Assembly: GCA_017428565.1 (NCBI GenBank)
Contig: JAFRQP010000030.1
Span: 1 to 32,888 of the forward strand
From: Oscillospiraceae bacterium
GTDB lineage: Bacteria; Bacillota; Clostridia; Oscillospirales; Oscillospiraceae
Length of the DNA stretch: 32,888 nt
Direction of reading: 5' to 3'
Every line of letters starts with the position of its first letter. Position 1 is the stretch's first letter. Below are positions 1 through 7,341 of the stretch, piece after piece. The notes under the pieces were generated by a model. It was not told where the DNA came from and did not search any database. It worked only from the letters and a program-made list of their open reading frames with translations. The position numbers were made by a program, and so were the translations under genes.

Positions 1-131
1 ATTGAGATTTATTATTCTTTTGTTGGCAAGGTGGACTTGCCCGAATAACCGCCCGACCTATCCGACACAATGCGCAAGTGCCGGATAGGAACGGCAAAAT
101 TTTTTACACTTCTATTACTTCTTTATCGCAC
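1..131 (-). mobile_element. Possible 5' end of a group II intron (continues beyond the window)
   Basis: Read on the minus strand, the GH31 reading frame runs to base 132 and then meets GTGCG (bases 131-127), which matches the 5' consensus GUGYG of bacterial group II introns, and a stop codon follows at once. The next 120 bases are much richer in A and T than the gene and look like structured RNA. A 12-base-pair stem with a 9-base loop is formed by bases 69-80 and 90-101 (one G-U pair), and a 6-base-pair stem with a 5-base loop lies nearer the window edge. Domains II to VI and any intron-encoded reverse transcriptase would lie outside the window, so exon-binding sequences cannot be tested. The alternative is another kind of insertion or a simple gene truncation. 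Confidence 0.5.
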
Positions 132-1553
132 ATCAGTAAAGCTGGCGGGCATCACGCAGGGCATGCCGTAGTCCCGTGTGGTGTCGGTGTGCTGGTCCCC
201 GTTCCAGAGGATGGGGGCGTAGGTCTGGATGCCGGTATAGCCGGAGCGGGAGAAGAAGAAAGCGTCCTTGGCGCCGTATTCCTCGATGGCCTCCCGGTTC
301 ACCTTGGCCCAGAGCACCGGCCAGAGATTGTGGAGCTTGGCCGGGTCACCGTCGTGGAGCACGCAGTCCAGCGGCAGGTATTCCCCGAAGTCCGCCATCC
401 AGCCGGAAACGCCCAGATCCAGCATGTTCTTCTTGATGAGCACGTTCTTGATGTAAGTCACGGCCTCGGGATTGGTCAGATCCAGCATGCCGGCGTCAAA
501 GGTGGTGGACTTGATGTGGTAAATGCTGCCGTCCCGCCTGGTGATGAGGTAGCCCTTCTCCCTGCAGAATGTATAGAGCCTGCTGTCCTTCACCAGATAG
601 GGGTTGATGTAGGCCAGGAAGCGGACCCCCCGCTCGTTGAGCTTGCGGATCATGCCCCGGATATCGGGATAGAGCTTCTCGTCCGCCTCCCAGTTCCACC
701 AGACCTGGTAGCCCATCATGGTCCTGTTGCAGCCGGACCAGTCCTGGCTCCAGACGCCGCAGATCTCTGCCCCCGCGTCCAGCAGGGAGAAGGTCTTGCG
801 CAGCACCTCCTCGGCGCCGCCCTGGGCGCCAAGGATCATGCCGTCCAGGCACCAGTCGGGCAGGTACTGGCGGTTGGGGATCTGGACGGAGAGCAGAGCC
901 GCCAGCTCCTGGAAGCTGGAGCCCTTCTGCAGGGTCAGCGAGGCGGGGCAGGCGTCGTACTGGAAGCGGTACTCCTCCTCGCCGAAGTCCGCCCAGCCGT
1001 CGGAGGCGGTGTCGAAGCGGATAAGCCGTCCCGCGTCGGTGACGAAGACGGGCATGGGGGCATAGCTTCCGATGCTGGAAGCCTTCTTTTCCCGGTAGAG
1101 GGCCCGGGGCACGATGGCCTTTTCCAGCACGGTGGAGGCCTTGATGTGCTCGGAGACGAAGTTCTTCACCCGCTCGCCCCGGAGATCCACCTTGCGGTAC
1201 TGCTCGCCGCCGCCGAAGACGCACTCGTCCTCCATGGCGGGCAGGGAGAACTCATAGGCCCAGCCCTCCTCGCCCCGCAGAAAGATCTGCACGCCCCGGG
1301 GTCTGGCCTCCGGCCGCAGGGAAAGCTCGTGCCCCTCCCCGGAGAAGACGATCTCCTCCCCCTGACGTCTGACCTTGGTCAGCGGGATGCGGGCGGTCTC
1401 GGTGACGGTGGCCTTGAAGGTGCCGCGCTTCTCCTGGTAGCTTTTCTCCCGCCGCACGGCGGTGGCGAAGGGGCGCTCCACCGTATGACAGGCCAGCAGG
1501 GTCCCGTCCTGCTCCAGTATCCATGATCCGGCGCGAACCTGTGATTGCAGCAT
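123..1553 (-). CDS. GH31 glycosidase, YihQ (sulfoquinovosidase)-like, interrupted at its 3' end
   Basis: This retaining alpha-glycoside hydrolase resembles E. coli YihQ closely. The nucleophile motif WMADFGEYLP places the catalytic Asp at 388, and NGDQ places the acid/base Asp at 453. The motif SQDWSG (269-274) keeps the Gln-Asp-Trp of the substrate site (Gln270), and Trp286 matches YihQ Trp304. The residue matching the sulfonate-binding Arg301 is Gln283, so sulfoquinovose may not be the substrate. YihQ has about 680 residues, but this frame stops at 476, right after the conserved CVMPAS region and before the expected HSDIGGY segment. Codon 474 ends at base 132, where an intron-like sequence begins, and the last two residues and stop would be intron-encoded. 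An AGGAGG site lies 8 bases before the ATG. There is no signal peptide, so the enzyme is probably cytoplasmic. It may be functional only if the element splices out. Confidence 0.8.
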   Translation of the reverse strand: MLQSQVRAGSWILEQDGTLLACHTVERPFATAVRREKSYQEKRGTFKATVTETARIPLTKVRRQGEEIVFSGEGHELSLRPEARPRGVQIFLRGEEGWAYEFSLPAMEDECVFGGGEQYRKVDLRGERVKNFVSEHIKASTVLEKAIVPRALYREKKASSIGSYAPMPVFVTDAGRLIRFDTASDGWADFGEEEYRFQYDACPASLTLQKGSSFQELAALLSVQIPNRQYLPDWCLDGMILGAQGGAEEVLRKTFSLLDAGAEICGVWSQDWSGCNRTMMGYQVWWNWEADEKLYPDIRGMIRKLNERGVRFLAYINPYLVKDSRLYTFCREKGYLITRRDGSIYHIKSTTFDAGMLDLTNPEAVTYIKNVLIKKNMLDLGVSGWMADFGEYLPLDCVLHDGDPAKLHNLWPVLWAKVNREAIEEYGAKDAFFFSRSGYTGIQTYAPILWNGDQHTDTTRDYGMPCVMPASFTDVR

Positions 1554-1679
1554 GTCCTTATCCTCCTGTCATATTCTTTTCCGTTCTATTGTATCGGGTT
1601 TTCCTCCGTCCGTCCAGAGGGGGAAGCAAATTCCCGCAACTTTTTTTGTCTTCTTTTCGCCCCGGCCCGGTTTTTTCTC

Positions 1680-1708
1680 TATACAAAGGCCTTTTTTCCT
1701 GCTATACT
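1680..1708 (+). promoter_or_regulatory. Candidate promoter of glnA
   Basis: A -35-like TATACA at 1680-1685 and a -10 TATACT at 1703-1708 are separated by 17 bases. They lie about 70 bases upstream of the glnA ATG in an AT-rich patch. The rest of 1554-1779 holds no gene. A -10-like TACAAT facing the GH31 gene lies at 1588-1593 on the minus strand, without a clear -35. Confidence 0.5.
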
Positions 1709-1780
1709 ACGTATCAGCCGACCGGCCATTCGCCGCCGGAGAGAATGAGATCTGCCCAAGGCAGAGAAGTGAGGAGAGCT

Positions 1781-3205
1781 ATGGCAAGAACCGCGCAAGA
1801 AATCATGCAAATGATCCGGGAGCAGGACATCCAGATGGTGGACTTCAAGGTGGTGGACATCGACGGGCAGTTTCGCCATGTGACCATCCCCGCCGCCCAC
1901 TTCAACGAGGACACCATGATCAACGGCATCGGCTTCGACGCCTCCAACTACGGCTACGCCGTGGTGGAGAAGAGCGACATGGTCTACATCCCCGATCTGG
2001 ACAGCGCCAGCATCGAGCCCTTCACCAGCATCAAGACTCTCTCGATGATCGGCAACGCCATGATCATCGACTATCCCAACAACCGCCCGCTGAAGCAGTA
2101 CCCCCGCAACATCGTGGCGGCGGCGGAACAGTACATGAAGGACAGCGGCGTCGCCGACACCATGCTGATCCTGCCGGAATTTGAGTTCTATCTCTTCGAC
2201 GAGGTGGGCTGGAAGGTCACCAACAACGCCATCGGCGTGCATCTGGACACCAAGCAGGCCTACTGGAACAGCGACACCGAGGGCAGCGGCAACGTGGTCC
2301 CCTTCCAGAAGAACTACCACGTGGCCAAGCCCCTGGACCGCAGCTATGAGTGCCGCAGCGAGATGTGCCTGGAGATGGAAAAGGCCGGCATCCCCGTGAA
2401 GTACCACCACCCGGAGGTGGGCGGCGCCGGCCAGTACGAGATCGAGCCGCTGCTGATGCAGATGTCCAGGATGGCCGACGGCAGCATGATGATCAAGTAC
2501 ATCATCCACAACGTGGCCCGCAAGTACGGCTACAGCGCCACGCTGATGCCCAAGCCCGTCTACGGCGAGGCCGGCAGCGGCATGCACGTGCACATGCTGC
2601 TCTTGAAGGACGGGGAGCCGGTCTTCTCCGACGACGAGGGCTACTCCCATCTGAGCAAGGAGGCCCACTGGTTCATGGGCGGCCTGCTGGAGCATATCGC
2701 CTCCCTCTGCGCCATCACCAATCCCTCCACCAACTCCTTCAAGCGCCTGGTGCCGGGCTTTGAGGCGCCGGTGACCGTGGGCTACGCCACCTCCAACCGC
2801 AGCGCGGTCATCCGCATCCCGGCCTACGCCAAGAGCCCCAAGCTGCGCCGCTTTGAGCTCCGCAACCCCGACGCCACCTGCAACCCCTATTTCTGCTACG
2901 CCGCCATCCTGATGGCCGGTCTGGACGGCATCCAGAAACAGATCGACCCCCACGAGCGGGGCTGGGGTCCCTACGACATGAATCTCTTCCACCTGCCCGA
3001 GGAGGAGAAGGCCAAACTCCACCATCTGCCCACCTCGCTGGAGCAGGCGCTGGACGCTCTGGAGCGGGATCACGACTATCTCACCGCAGGCGGCGTCTTC
3101 CCCGAGGAGCTGCTGCAGGGCTTCATCCAGCGCAAGCGGGCCGAGTGTCTGGAGCTCAGCCAGATCCCCCACCCGGCGGAGTTTGAGAAGTATTATAATC
3201 TGTAA
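1781..3205 (+). CDS. glnA: Glutamine synthetase, type I (GSI-beta-like)
   Basis: The enzyme makes glutamine from glutamate, ammonia and ATP in the cytoplasm. The 474-residue product has the N-terminal beta-grasp domain (about 15-100) and the catalytic domain. Visible motifs are LPEFEFYLFD (131-140), GGAGQYEIEP (214-223), the GSGMHVHMLL signature (265-274), NPSTNSFKRLVPGFEAP (314-330) and RFELRNPD (357-364). The C-terminal half aligns with the beta subtype that is controlled by adenylylation in proteobacteria, but the modified Tyr of NLYDLPPEE is Phe403 here (NLFHLPEEE). Covalent control of that kind is therefore not possible at this site. The ATG at 1781 follows GAGGAG at 1771-1776. A longer upstream frame exists but lacks a ribosome binding site and the family N-terminus. 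The gene is monocistronic and ends in a hairpin terminator. Confidence 0.96.
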   Translation: MARTAQEIMQMIREQDIQMVDFKVVDIDGQFRHVTIPAAHFNEDTMINGIGFDASNYGYAVVEKSDMVYIPDLDSASIEPFTSIKTLSMIGNAMIIDYPNNRPLKQYPRNIVAAAEQYMKDSGVADTMLILPEFEFYLFDEVGWKVTNNAIGVHLDTKQAYWNSDTEGSGNVVPFQKNYHVAKPLDRSYECRSEMCLEMEKAGIPVKYHHPEVGGAGQYEIEPLLMQMSRMADGSMMIKYIIHNVARKYGYSATLMPKPVYGEAGSGMHVHMLLLKDGEPVFSDDEGYSHLSKEAHWFMGGLLEHIASLCAITNPSTNSFKRLVPGFEAPVTVGYATSNRSAVIRIPAYAKSPKLRRFELRNPDATCNPYFCYAAILMAGLDGIQKQIDPHERGWGPYDMNLFHLPEEEKAKLHHLPTSLEQALDALERDHDYLTAGGVFPEELLQGFIQRKRAECLELSQIPHPAEFEKYYNL

Positions 3206-3232
3206 GCACATAGAAACAGATGACAAAACGCG

Positions 3233-3265
3233 AGGATCCCCCGGAGTTCATCTCCGAGGGATCCT
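3233..3265. terminator. Bidirectional intrinsic terminator between glnA and the anti-sigma gene
   Basis: A 14-base-pair stem with one C-A mismatch (3233-3246 with 3252-3265) closes a TTCAT loop. It sits between two convergent genes and is followed on the plus strand by a T-rich TATCTTTC. Its GGATCCCCCGGAG arm resembles that of the terminator at 7294. Confidence 0.75.
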
Positions 3266-3271
3266 TATCTT

Positions 3272-4435
3272 TCATGGCGCTTCCCAGATCACCTGCCCGT
3301 CCAGGGTGATCTGCTGAACATTGTGAATATCCACGGCTCTCTCCCAGCCGATGCCGCAATTCACCGTCCCGTCCTCCAGCGGAGCGGCCACGGCGCCGGG
3401 CAGGGTAAGACTCGATCCGTCCGCGAAAACGATCTGTGTCTCCCGGATCATCCGATCCTCCGCATGAGCCCAGGTGGACAGCTCTTCCTGATCCTGGGCG
3501 GCGAAGCTCTCCTCCATCCCCGCATACCGCAGCCGCCATACAGCGGCTGTGGGGCTCAGCTCCAGGGCCACAAGCTCCAGCTCCCGGCCAGTCTCGGGAT
3601 CCCGATAGCGGAAGCCGCCCAGGTCAAAGACCGTCATCTCCCGCTCCGTGGGGCGGAAGGAGACGCTGCCGAAGCTGGGCTGACTGTGCAGCCAATCTCC
3701 CAGGCTCTCCTCCCCGGCCTCCGCCTGTGCCTGGGGATCCCAGAGCCAGACGGTCAGCCCCACCCGCTCAGAGCCGGTCTGCCTCTGAAGCTCCCGGATC
3801 TGGGACAGGGGGATCTCGATCCGCAGGGTGAGAGTCTGGTTCTCGGCGTCGTAGGCGTCCTCCAGGATGGCGGCGACAGTCTCCCCGTGCTCATGGACGA
3901 CTCTGCCTTCTCTCAAGCGGGGGCTTGCCATGCCGAAGGCCTCTTGTCCGTCCACCCGGAAGCCCTCCAGCTGCCACATGAAGAGCAGGGGCTCCGTATA
4001 GCGATCAAGCTGCTCTCTCGTCACAGGGGAGACGTCCACGTACACCTTCTGAAATGAGCCGTCCTGGATGGCAGAGAGGAGGACGAGCCCAGGCGCATTC
4101 TCCTCTGGCAGCTCATATTCCACATAGCTTTCCGTGTGGCTCTCGCTGATGTTCAGTTCTGCGCGCAGCTCCTGCTGGCGTGCCGCGTGGATGCTGCCGA
4201 TGGCATAAGCAGCCAGGCCGAAGGACAGCATCAGTGCCGCGGCAAGGCCAAGGGTGACGATCCTTCTGGGACGGACAGAAAGACGCTTTTCCCTCATATC
4301 TGCGGCGCTGTTCTCCGCTTCGATCCTTGCCAGCACCCGCGCCTTTACACGGGATGTCAGTTCTGCATCTGCTTTTCCGATCATCACATTCTCCGGGAAG
4401 CAATCCTCCGCCAGCTCAGCAATACTCAGCTTCAC
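3272..4435 (-). CDS. Membrane anti-sigma factor, DUF4179-like, paired with the upstream ECF sigma factor
   Basis: The 387-residue protein has a cytoplasmic N-terminus (about 1-58), one membrane segment (about 59-77, ending LSFGLAAYAIG) and a large extracytoplasmic domain. This is the layout of DUF4179-type anti-sigma proteins of Clostridia. It is clearly paralogous to the protein at 21930-23057: both have a RQ(Q/E)ELR.EL stretch after the membrane segment, then YVEY..PE and LLSA..DG.FQ. The start is GTG at 4435 with AAAGGGGG seven bases before it, and it overlaps the sigma gene by 20 bases, which suggests translational coupling. The inferred role is to hold the sigma factor at the membrane until an unknown envelope signal releases it. 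No zinc-finger anti-sigma motif is visible. Confidence 0.75.
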   Translation of the reverse strand: MKLSIAELAEDCFPENVMIGKADAELTSRVKARVLARIEAENSAADMREKRLSVRPRRIVTLGLAAALMLSFGLAAYAIGSIHAARQQELRAELNISESHTESYVEYELPEENAPGLVLLSAIQDGSFQKVYVDVSPVTREQLDRYTEPLLFMWQLEGFRVDGQEAFGMASPRLREGRVVHEHGETVAAILEDAYDAENQTLTLRIEIPLSQIRELQRQTGSERVGLTVWLWDPQAQAEAGEESLGDWLHSQPSFGSVSFRPTEREMTVFDLGGFRYRDPETGRELELVALELSPTAAVWRLRYAGMEESFAAQDQEELSTWAHAEDRMIRETQIVFADGSSLTLPGAVAAPLEDGTVNCGIGWERAVDIHNVQQITLDGQVIWEAP

Positions 4436-5003
4436 AGCAAAGCCCCCTTTCCACTAAGATTTTTTTGAGCTTCTCCCGGCCGCGGGAGAGACGGTTCCGC
4501 ACGACAGAGGGCTTCACGCCCATTTCGGCCGCGATCTCGTCGGTTTTCTGGTACAGATAATAGTAGCGGCGGAAGATGGAGCGATCCGGCTCGTCCAGGG
4601 CGTCCACCGCCTCCTTGGTGGTGCGGATGGCCTCCCGCCGAAGCGTCTCCGTCTCCGGATCCTCCGCCGTGAGCTCCAGCGCGTCCTCCTCCAGGGGCAA
4701 GCTCAGGTGCAGGGCGCGGAGCTTGTCCTTGGCACGGTTGCGCGTCACGGCGGCAAGCCAGGGACGCAGCTTTCCCTCTTCCACATCGGCGGCATTGTGC
4801 CAGAGAGACAGGAACACGTCGGAGACCACTTCCTCCACGTCCTCCGCCTGCAGGGGCGGGTCGATGATATTCCGCACGATGGCGGCCACATAGGGGGTAT
4901 AACGCTCCATGAGCTCGCCCAGGGCGGCGCTCTCCCTGTTTTGTATCCGACGCAAAAGTCCGGCTTCCTTCAAGGCGAATCCCTTCTTTCTAATGCCTTT
5001 CAT
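4416..5003 (-). CDS. ECF-type RNA polymerase sigma factor
   Basis: This is a 195-residue sigma-70 family protein. Region 2 spans about 20-90 (ALGELMERYTPYVAAIVRNI, then DVEEVVSDVFLSLW and PWLAAVTRNRAKDKLR). Region 4 spans about 130-185 (DEPDRSIFRRYYYLYQKTDEIAAEMG, then VRNRLSRGREKLKK). There is no region 3 or 1.1, as expected for the ECF group. It is co-transcribed and overlaps with its predicted anti-sigma factor. The ATG at 5003 has no good ribosome binding site. A TTG at 4973 (MKEAGLLRRIQ) has GAAGGG seven bases upstream and is a credible alternative start. It probably regulates itself and a small envelope regulon, but its target genes cannot be read here. Confidence 0.88.
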   Translation of the reverse strand: MKGIRKKGFALKEAGLLRRIQNRESAALGELMERYTPYVAAIVRNIIDPPLQAEDVEEVVSDVFLSLWHNAADVEEGKLRPWLAAVTRNRAKDKLRALHLSLPLEEDALELTAEDPETETLRREAIRTTKEAVDALDEPDRSIFRRYYYLYQKTDEIAAEMGVKPSVVRNRLSRGREKLKKILVERGLCCEAEYC

Positions 5004-5029
5004 TCTTAAGAACGCAGGCGAAGGCAGTT

Positions 5030-5065
5030 TTGTCGCGCCAAAAAGAAACTTTTTATTTGCGACAA
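5030..5065 (+). promoter_or_regulatory. Inverted repeat in the divergent region between the sigma and lipoprotein genes
   Basis: TTGTCGC (5030-5036) and its exact reverse complement GCGACAA (5059-5065) flank an A/T-rich stretch between two divergent genes. The left arm could serve as a -35 element (TTGTCG) with a poor -10 (TTATTT) 17 bases on. It may be an operator for the sigma factor or another regulator. I see no better promoter in 5004-5109. Confidence 0.35.
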
Positions 5066-5109
5066 TGGCTGCCGGGGCGACGTTCTTATGGGCGAAAGGA
5101 GGTCATCCT

Positions 5110-7272
5110 ATGACCAAAAAAATCATCATTCTGATTCTTGTTCTTTCCATTGCACTCTCCTTTGCCGCATGCGGCAAGCCTGCGGAGATGCCAACCGGGG
5201 AGAGCGCTGAAGTCGACAGCGTCCCTGGCTACATTCCCTCGGAAATCAAGATTCCAGCGGAGCTGGGGATCCTGGAAACTGCCTGGGACGCCCAGGGGGA
5301 TACGCTGATCCTCTGCGGGCGGGGCGGCAGCGCCCTGATCGGCTGCTATGACACCGGAACCGACGCCTGGACGCTGCTTTCCTGCGACACCTCGTCCCCC
5401 ATGGCTCCGCGGGCCGTATCCGCCGCCGGAAGCACGGTCTGGGCGCTGCTGGAGCAGCAGCCCGATGCGAGCGGAGAACGGCGCTATCTGCTCTTCTTCT
5501 GCGACCGGGCACAGGGCAGCAGCGGAGCGCTGCTGGATATCCCCTTTTCCGGCGGGGAGAGCAGCGAGGCCTCCGGCCTCTACTTTTCCGGCGTCTACGC
5601 CCTGGATGAAAACCGGGCGATCCTCTGCGCCGGGGAGCAGGGCTACATCGTAGACCGGGAGATGAACCTGTTGGAAAAGCTGGAGCTGCAGGGCTGCAGC
5701 TTTCAGAGCAGCCTGCGCGCCGGGTCGGAGCGGCTTTTCTACGCCGGGCGCATGGAGGGGCAGGACTACGTCTCCGGCTGTTGCAGCTTTGATGCGGAAA
5801 CGCTGCGCTTCGGGTCGATGAGAGAGCTGGAATTCAACGGCAGCTTTTTCAGCGAACGGGGTCGCTGGCTGAGCAGCGTGGACGGCGCTCTCTGCGAGAT
5901 CGACCCCGACACCGGCGCGGTCAAAGAACGGCTCTTCCGCTGGATCGACGTGGCGCTGAGTCTGGACAGCAAGGGCGGCTACGCCGTTCTGGAAAACAGC
6001 GCGGGAGACTTCTTCTACCCCGTCATGGGCGGGAGTTCTCTCATCAAGGTCACGCCCGGGCTGGTAAAGGAGCGGAATACGCTGGTGCTGGGCAGCTTTG
6101 GCCCAGCTCCGGGCGGCCTCTGCGACCCGGAGACCGGCCTTTCCCGGGATCTGCTGAATGCGGTGATTCGCTTCAATCACACAAATCCCGACTACAAGGT
6201 GGAGCTCCGGCGGCTGGACTGGGACGATGAGAGCCAGCGGGATCGCCTGTTGGTGGAGCTTGCAACGGAAGGCGGCGTGGACATTCTGGACACCGCAGGT
6301 CTCCCGGCGGGCAGCCTGGACAGCGGCCTGCTGTTGGATCTGCTCCCCTATCTGGACGCCGATCCCGACTTGAGTCGGGAGAACTTCATCCAGCCTCTTT
6401 TGAATGCCATGCTGCAAAACGGCGCCCTCTATGAGCTGACGCCCCGCGTTACCCTCCTCGGCTTTGCCGGGCACCCGGATCGTTTTTCCGGTAGGGAGGC
6501 CTGGACGGTGGAGGAAGCGGAGCGGCAGATGCAGGACATGCCCGAGGGCTGGCAGCTCTTCCCCGCCTGGGAGGATCGGGAGTTTTTGCTGGACATGCTG
6601 GCTAAAATGGCCTCGGCGGAGTTTGTGGACTGGGAGGCGGGCAGCTGCAGCTTTGACAGCGAGGGCTATAAATCCTGGCTGCAGCTGGTGAAGGACGCGC
6701 CTTACAGCACGGAGTATTCTGAGGATCCCCAGCTGCTTTACCCCTGCTGGGATCTGGCCGGGAACACCGGGGCAACGATCCGCATGGCGCTGCAGGACGA
6801 CTATGTGTACTGCGGCTTTCCCGGCACAGGCGGCAGCGGCTGCTATTTCATTCCCCTGGGCACCGGCCCGGACGCATACCGATCGACCCTGGGTGCCGCG
6901 ACCCGTCTGGGGATCATGGCATCTTCCCAGCACCCAGACGGGGCCTGGCAGTTCGTGCGTCTGCTGCTCCTGAGCGGCGGGGAGAGCCACATCATGAACG
7001 GCATCCCCGTGCTAAAGGACAGCTTTGAGTCTGCGTTGGAGGCAAGTCTCTCCGATCAGAGTGTGCGCGGCTACGACAACTTTAATGCCGAGGACGCGGC
7101 ACGGCTCCGGGCGCTGGTCTACGGAACGGACAAGCTGGTGCGCTGCGACGAGGCGCTGCTGGACATCCTCAAGGTGGAGGCCCGAGCCTATTTTGCGGGT
7201 CAGATCAGTTTGGACGAGGCCGCCTCCAGAACCCAGAGCCGCGCCAGCCTCTATCTTGCCGAGCAGCGCTGA
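5110..7272 (+). CDS. Large lipoprotein with an extracellular solute-binding-like C-terminal half
   Basis: The product has 720 residues and begins with a lipoprotein signal peptide (MTKKIIILIL, then SFAAC with Cys21 as the predicted lipidated residue). Residues about 45-340 show repeated beta-strand, Gly/Asp-rich segments (GCYDTGTDAWTLLS, YALDENRAILCAG, LCEIDPDTGAVKERLF) that suggest a beta-propeller-like fold. From about residue 345 the pattern changes to that of family 1 solute-binding proteins (VIRFNHTNPDYKVELRRLDW, DILDTAGLPAGSLDSGLLLDL, QHPDGAWQFVRLLL). No permease or ATPase gene is next to it, so a sensory or binding role is as likely as transport. AAAGGAGGT lies 6 bases before the ATG at 5110. 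It is divergent from the sigma/anti-sigma pair, so it may belong to that regulon. Confidence 0.75.
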   Translation: MTKKIIILILVLSIALSFAACGKPAEMPTGESAEVDSVPGYIPSEIKIPAELGILETAWDAQGDTLILCGRGGSALIGCYDTGTDAWTLLSCDTSSPMAPRAVSAAGSTVWALLEQQPDASGERRYLLFFCDRAQGSSGALLDIPFSGGESSEASGLYFSGVYALDENRAILCAGEQGYIVDREMNLLEKLELQGCSFQSSLRAGSERLFYAGRMEGQDYVSGCCSFDAETLRFGSMRELEFNGSFFSERGRWLSSVDGALCEIDPDTGAVKERLFRWIDVALSLDSKGGYAVLENSAGDFFYPVMGGSSLIKVTPGLVKERNTLVLGSFGPAPGGLCDPETGLSRDLLNAVIRFNHTNPDYKVELRRLDWDDESQRDRLLVELATEGGVDILDTAGLPAGSLDSGLLLDLLPYLDADPDLSRENFIQPLLNAMLQNGALYELTPRVTLLGFAGHPDRFSGREAWTVEEAERQMQDMPEGWQLFPAWEDREFLLDMLAKMASAEFVDWEAGSCSFDSEGYKSWLQLVKDAPYSTEYSEDPQLLYPCWDLAGNTGATIRMALQDDYVYCGFPGTGGSGCYFIPLGTGPDAYRSTLGAATRLGIMASSQHPDGAWQFVRLLLLSGGESHIMNGIPVLKDSFESALEASLSDQSVRGYDNFNAEDAARLRALVYGTDKLVRCDEALLDILKVEARAYFAGQISLDEAASRTQSRASLYLAEQR

Positions 7273-7293
7273 GAATCTACCCACAACACATAG

Positions 7294-7320
7294 ATCCCCC
7301 GGAGCTGGGCTCCGGGGGAT
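7294..7320. terminator. Bidirectional intrinsic terminator
   Basis: A perfect 11-base-pair stem (7294-7304 with 7310-7320) with loop CTGGG separates the convergent lipoprotein and ABC transporter genes and is followed by TTGTCTTTG on the plus strand. Confidence 0.8.
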
Positions 7321-7341
7321 TTGTCTTTGTATGCGTTTTTC

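Noticed and set aside
78-1526. A long open frame opposite the GH31 gene, and similar long frames opposite glnA (1679-3226), galK, galT and others
   Set aside because: GC-rich coding DNA leaves few stops on the other strand. These products are rich in Ala, Gly, Leu, Val and His repeats, show no family motifs and lack ribosome binding sites, while the overlapping genes are unmistakable.
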